Origin: JANRIC01 sp033765345
GTDB taxonomy: Bacteria > Bacteroidota > Bacteroidia > Cytophagales > Microscillaceae
Direction: 5' to 3'
DNA: 37,261 nucleotides
Assembly (NCBI GenBank): GCA_033765345.1
Contig: JANRIC010000217.1
Span: 1-37,261, forward strand
Part shown: in pieces, positions 34,091 through 37,261 of the stretch
Layout of the letters: the number at the start of each line of letters is the position of its first letter
Position numbering within the stretch: position 1 is the stretch's first letter
The notes under the pieces: generated by a model
What the model saw: the letters and a program-made list of their open reading frames with translations, nothing else
What the model was told of the DNA's origin: nothing
Databases searched by the model: none
Program-made: the position numbers and the translations under genes

Positions 34091-35131
34091 ATGAAGACAA
34101 TTTTGCCGGGAATTTTATTATCCCTCAGCCTAATCATCCTGGGAAATACTCAAGTAAAAGCACAGGAATTTCCTACAGCTGTATCTTATATGGAGTATCT
34201 GGGTACTGAATTTTCAGCCATCAGTCGTGATTTATGGAGCTATATGAAAACATCTGCCCATAGTCGCAGCGGACGCAAGATAGACAACCGCCGTAAACAA
34301 TTGATTGAGACCACTGATCTGGTACGCAAAAAGATTGCCGCCATGCCGAGTTTTGAAGGTGACGCTAGCTACAGAGATGCCTTTGTAGAGTATCTCAAGC
34401 TGAATGTAACTGTTCTCAAAGAGGATTATGACAAAATTCTGGACTTGGAAGAAATCGCAGAGCAATCTTATGATTATATGGAAGCTTATCTGCTTGCCAA
34501 AGAAAAAGCAGGCGAAAAAATGGACATCGCTTATGACAAACTCCAGGAGATTGAGAAAAAATTTGCCGAAGGGCATAAAATTCAACTCATTGAGGGGGAA
34601 AGCAAACTCACCAATAAGATCGAAACTGCCAACGAGGTAATTAAATACTATAATGTTGTGTATTTGCTTTTTTTCAAAAGCTATAAACAAGAGGCGTATC
34701 TAATTGAAGCTATGAATAAAAACGATGTCAACGCCATGGAACAAACCAAAAACTCTCTCCTGAAATACGCACAGGAAGATACCAAAAAGCTGGATACACT
34801 CAAAAACTTTAAAAATGATGCTTCGCTCAAAACATCTTGTCGTAGCCTGCTGACTTTCTATCAAACAGAATCCAAAACCAAAATGCCGATTATTATTGAT
34901 TTTTATTTGAAGAAAGAAAGCTTTGAGAAAATGTCCAAAACTATGGAATCTAAAGCAGCTTCTCAAAGAACCAAAGCAGAAATCGACCAGTATAATGCGG
35001 CTGTCAAAGCCTACAATGCTGCTATTGCAAATTTTAACAAAGAAAATGAATACCTCAACAAAACACGCAGCCAATTGTTAGATCAGTGGAACAAAGCCGT
35101 CCAGGATTTTATGGACAAACACGTGCCTTGA
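34091..35131 (+). CDS. secreted helical protein (possibly LIC11966-type surface protein)
   Basis: This 346-residue protein has a signal peptide ending about VKA (25) and a mature part that is nearly all helical, rich in Lys, Glu, Ala and Tyr. The opening YMEYLGTEFSAISRDLWSYM and AHSRSGRKIDNRRKQLIETT recall the LIC11966 family of putative surface proteins, known from Leptospira and Bacteroidota, but this is from memory and not verified. The gene begins 10 nt after the prc stop and ends before a likely terminator, so it belongs to a two-gene operon. It could be a substrate or helper of the protease. No transmembrane segment or lipobox occurs. Confidence 0.72.
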   Translation: MKTILPGILLSLSLIILGNTQVKAQEFPTAVSYMEYLGTEFSAISRDLWSYMKTSAHSRSGRKIDNRRKQLIETTDLVRKKIAAMPSFEGDASYRDAFVEYLKLNVTVLKEDYDKILDLEEIAEQSYDYMEAYLLAKEKAGEKMDIAYDKLQEIEKKFAEGHKIQLIEGESKLTNKIETANEVIKYYNVVYLLFFKSYKQEAYLIEAMNKNDVNAMEQTKNSLLKYAQEDTKKLDTLKNFKNDASLKTSCRSLLTFYQTESKTKMPIIIDFYLKKESFEKMSKTMESKAASQRTKAEIDQYNAAVKAYNAAIANFNKENEYLNKTRSQLLDQWNKAVQDFMDKHVP

Positions 35132-35150
35132 TCAGCATAAATACTTACTA

Positions 35151-35209
35151 AGGCACGAAGTGTCAGATGAATAAAAAACGGTCTCCCGTAAATCCGACAC
35201 TTCGTGCCT
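35151..35209 (+). terminator. inverted repeat and probable terminator of the prc operon
   Basis: Perfect 14-bp arms AGGCACGAAGTGTC (35151-35164) and its complement (35196-35209) enclose 31 nt, and the second arm is followed by ATTTTTTACT. It lies 20 nt after the operon's last stop codon. The second arm overlaps the stop codon of the oppositely oriented esterase gene (35208-35210). The long loop makes it less typical than the terminator at 31717. Confidence 0.6.
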
Positions 35210-35861
35210 ATTTTTTACTTAGATCTACAATCACCTCCCGGTGGAGTTCGTGTTTGCCTTCAAAAGGAATCACTTCTACCTGTAAATTTTTCTCTTGTAT
35301 AAGTTTTTCCTGCGCAGTGATGTGTTCGGATTTGATGAATTCGTCTTGATCTCCGTATACCATGTAGATTTTTTTTCCTCCTAGAATGGCTTCTGTACGC
35401 TCAAAAGCCAGATCGTGCGCCAGATTGCCAGCCCAGAGGATGAGTTCGTCAAACCTGATTTGCCCATCAAATACCCAACGACACACGGTGGCTGTCCCCT
35501 GAGAGAAACCCAGGATTTTGATCTTGACTTGCTCGGAATTCTTGGTAGATTCACTAAAAACCTTTTCGTACAGCATATTGAGATAGCTGATATAATCCCT
35601 AATTTCGCAGAGGCGATCTTCTTTGGTCATCCAGGTAGCTCCTACTCGCCCACCAAAACCATCAAGATAAAAGCGCGAAAGAGCTTCTGGGCAAACCACA
35701 TAATTTTCTTCGGGGTTTAAAGCATCAAATTTTTTGATGAAAAATTCAGCCAATTGCCCATAGCCATGGCAGGTAAACCAGACGTTTTTGGTGTTTTCGC
35801 TCAATTGACCCCAGGTAAAGTAACGAGCTGTTTTTTTGATAGAAAGATGATGACTTTGCAC
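35208..35861 (-). CDS. alpha/beta-hydrolase, phospholipase/carboxylesterase-like
   Basis: This 217-residue cytoplasmic protein has the alpha/beta-hydrolase triad: Ser120 in the nucleophile elbow LGFSQGTA, Asp171 or Asp173 in VYGDQDEF, and His204 in EGKHELHRE. The early CHGYGQ (31-36) forms the oxyanion region. This pattern is close to the small carboxylesterase/YpfH group, which hydrolyse short acyl or thioester bonds. There is no signal peptide. It converges with the prc operon, with the palindromic terminator between them, and diverges from the DUF2341 gene. The natural substrate is unknown. Confidence 0.85.
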   Translation of the reverse strand: MQSHHLSIKKTARYFTWGQLSENTKNVWFTCHGYGQLAEFFIKKFDALNPEENYVVCPEALSRFYLDGFGGRVGATWMTKEDRLCEIRDYISYLNMLYEKVFSESTKNSEQVKIKILGFSQGTATVCRWVFDGQIRFDELILWAGNLAHDLAFERTEAILGGKKIYMVYGDQDEFIKSEHITAQEKLIQEKNLQVEVIPFEGKHELHREVIVDLSKK

Positions 35862-36008
35862 TTTAGTATGATTTTAGAGCGGAATTTACAGGATTTGACC
35901 AACTCCGTTTGAGTAAACTCCATTCATTTAATATAATATTTTCACGAATTTACGAATATTTTTTGAAATCTTTCGGCTCAATTTTTATCGCTAATGCGCT
36001 TATTCGGC

Positions 36009-36016
36009 TATATTTG
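36009..36016 (+). promoter_or_regulatory. possible -7 box of the DUF2341 gene
   Basis: TATATTTG matches TAnnTTTG exactly, 44 nt before the ATG at 36060. TTTA at 35984-35987 lies 21 nt upstream and is one base off the TTTG box. Confidence 0.42.
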
Positions 36017-36059
36017 TATGATTCATCCCTGATTATCAATGAATTTAGCCCTATAACTT

Positions 36060-37112
36060 ATGAAAAAAATCGGATTACTTGGTATCATCATTTGCTTACT
36101 TATTCATATCAATTCAAGTTTTGCCCAGGAAGACATAGATGACTGGAAATACCAAAAGGAATTATGGATTGATCATCAAGCCAGTACAGAGCTTTTGGAA
36201 GATTATCAGATTTTTGTCGAGATGAATACCCTACAGCTCATTGAAGAAGGAAAACTCAGCCCATCAGGCAGAGATTTGCGTATTTTCGACCCCGAGACCA
36301 AGCACTTTCTTTGTTATTGGCTGGAAAACGAAATTTTTTCTTCAAATACCAAAATATGGTTTCGTGTTCCTCAATTGCTCCCCAAGAGCCGCAAAAAAAT
36401 TTATCTGTGTTATGGAAATCCTGATGCTCAGAAAGTAGATTATCAGAGTTGCACCTTTCAGTTTTTTGATGATTTTGTAGGCAATACCCTGGATGAAGAA
36501 AAATGGGAAGCAGTCGGCAATGGTACATTTCGTATTCAAAACGGACTGATAGCGTTTGAAGGGCTCGGGACCGATATACTCATTCGATCAACCCAACATT
36601 TTGAAATGCCTTTGATTACCGAGATGAAAGTCACCGATTCTCAGGGAAAATATCTTGCCTTGGCACTCATCAAATCCGAGCCATTGCCTTATATCTGGGA
36701 AGGGTATACACTGGGGCTCGATGAGGGCAAAAACAAGATAGAGCTTATGCTCACACAATCCGAACTTAGCTCTTGCGGGGCTTATAATATTTATCCAACA
36801 GGCATCCGTGGCAAATTATCCGAGAATAATATCGGGATTTGGTCGCTTTCCTGGATTACCCGGAATACGATCTTTGCCAACTGGCCGGGAGGAGATTTGC
36901 TGGAGCCCAATGCTATTTGGAGCATTCAACAACTGGACATCGTACTGGGGGTGTTGGCCTGTGATATGGGAAGTACATTTCAAGGCAAACTGACGGTAGA
37001 TTGGGTAAGGGTACGCAAACTCGCCGCCAATCCTCCGGCACTTACTCTGGGTATTGAAAATTCAAACCCTAAAATCGGCACTATAAATTATCTCAAAGAT
37101 GGTGTTGGATAA
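36060..37112 (+). CDS. secreted DUF2341 domain protein
   Basis: This 350-residue protein has a signal peptide (about 1-22, ending SSFA). Residues ~25-110 form a DUF2341 domain: WKYQKELWIDHQASTELLED opens it and KIYLCYGNPDA closes it, as in other members, which occur in surface and extracellular proteins of unknown or carbohydrate-related role. The remainder (~135-335) is beta-rich and resembles a jelly-roll/lectin-like fold, with FFDDFVGNTLDEEKWEAVGN at its start, the usual beginning of the glucanase-like domain that follows DUF2341. No catalytic Glu pair is evident, so it may bind rather than cut. No sorting domain is seen at its C-terminus. Confidence 0.78.
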   Translation: MKKIGLLGIIICLLIHINSSFAQEDIDDWKYQKELWIDHQASTELLEDYQIFVEMNTLQLIEEGKLSPSGRDLRIFDPETKHFLCYWLENEIFSSNTKIWFRVPQLLPKSRKKIYLCYGNPDAQKVDYQSCTFQFFDDFVGNTLDEEKWEAVGNGTFRIQNGLIAFEGLGTDILIRSTQHFEMPLITEMKVTDSQGKYLALALIKSEPLPYIWEGYTLGLDEGKNKIELMLTQSELSSCGAYNIYPTGIRGKLSENNIGIWSLSWITRNTIFANWPGGDLLEPNAIWSIQQLDIVLGVLACDMGSTFQGKLTVDWVRVRKLAANPPALTLGIENSNPKIGTINYLKDGVG

Positions 37113-37229
37113 AACATAATGGTTCTCTGACAATTGATGTGGGAATGATCCATACAAGTATTTTCAAACAATGATTCTATAAAAAATAAGTGCATTCAAT
37201 TTCCGCTCTTGATGATCAATTTTGCCACA

Positions 37230-37261
37230 AATGCACGAATAAACGCCCTTATTCGTGCATT
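37230..37261 (+). repeat. perfect 13-bp hairpin at the window edge
   Basis: The arms 37230-37242 (AATGCACGAATAA) and 37249-37261 are perfect around a 6-nt loop. The end of the window cuts it, so arm length and any following T run cannot be judged. It may be the terminator of the DUF2341 gene or another dispersed palindrome. Confidence 0.55.

Noticed and set aside
1..37261. tRNA, rRNA or riboswitch genes
   Set aside because: The gaps were read on both strands and no cloverleaf arms with a TTC loop, rRNA core or known riboswitch core was recognised. A covariance-model search was not possible.

Overview
The window looks like chromosomal DNA from a free-living member of the Bacteroidota, most likely a Cytophagales-type gliding or filamentous bacterium. 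The DNA is AT-rich and there are no ribosomal RNA or tRNA genes. Several gene types point to this phylum: a citrulline-hydrolase-like CtlX, an ~800-residue FtsX/MacB-type permease, a very long AsmA-like protein, a TerB-ABCG fusion, a secreted WD40-caspase and a DUF2341 protein. One clear promoter has the Bacteroidota form (TTTG, 19-nt spacer, TAnnTTTG). The assignment is by gene content only; no phylogeny was run. No phage, insertion sequence or CRISPR array was found.

Layout. (1) 263-5709, minus strand: five genes read leftwards. Two coiled-coil proteins, one with two membrane spans, precede a substrate-binding protein fused to an OmpA-like peptidoglycan-binding domain, then an ABC permease and an ATPase. 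A well-formed promoter at 5737-5767 drives the block. (2) 5976-6941, plus strand: an unknown lipoprotein. (3) 6942-7299: a repeat-rich gap with a perfect hairpin, four 21-bp tandem repeats and two mutually exclusive hairpins just before bioA (7300-8595). (4) 8666-14446, minus: the SbcC/SbcD DNA-end nuclease genes, separated by a trypsin-like protease and a small protein that resembles the protease's own N-terminal part. (5) 14471-17527, minus: a TerB-ABCG half-transporter 24 nt upstream of sbcD. (6) 17847-27432, minus: a lipoprotein, thyA, ctlX, an FtsX-type permease, an AsmA-like giant and a di-iron hydroxylase. (7) 27716-35131, plus: an M20 amidohydrolase, a small membrane protein, the secreted WD40-caspase, a Prc-type protease and a helical secreted protein. 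(8) 35208-37112: an esterase (minus) diverging from a DUF2341 protein (plus).

How the genes may work together. Much of the window concerns the cell envelope: transporters, lipoproteins, AsmA, Prc and secreted proteins. Two parts stand out. The first operon seems to build an envelope-spanning assembly in which the ABC transporter's binding protein is tied both to the inner membrane and to peptidoglycan. The sbcD-protease-small protein-sbcC arrangement puts a serine protease inside a DNA-repair locus. Housekeeping functions (bioA, thyA) lie between these. Short repeats are frequent between genes: 21-bp tandem repeats in two gaps, a 40-bp dispersed repeat in two gaps, and several perfect palindromes.
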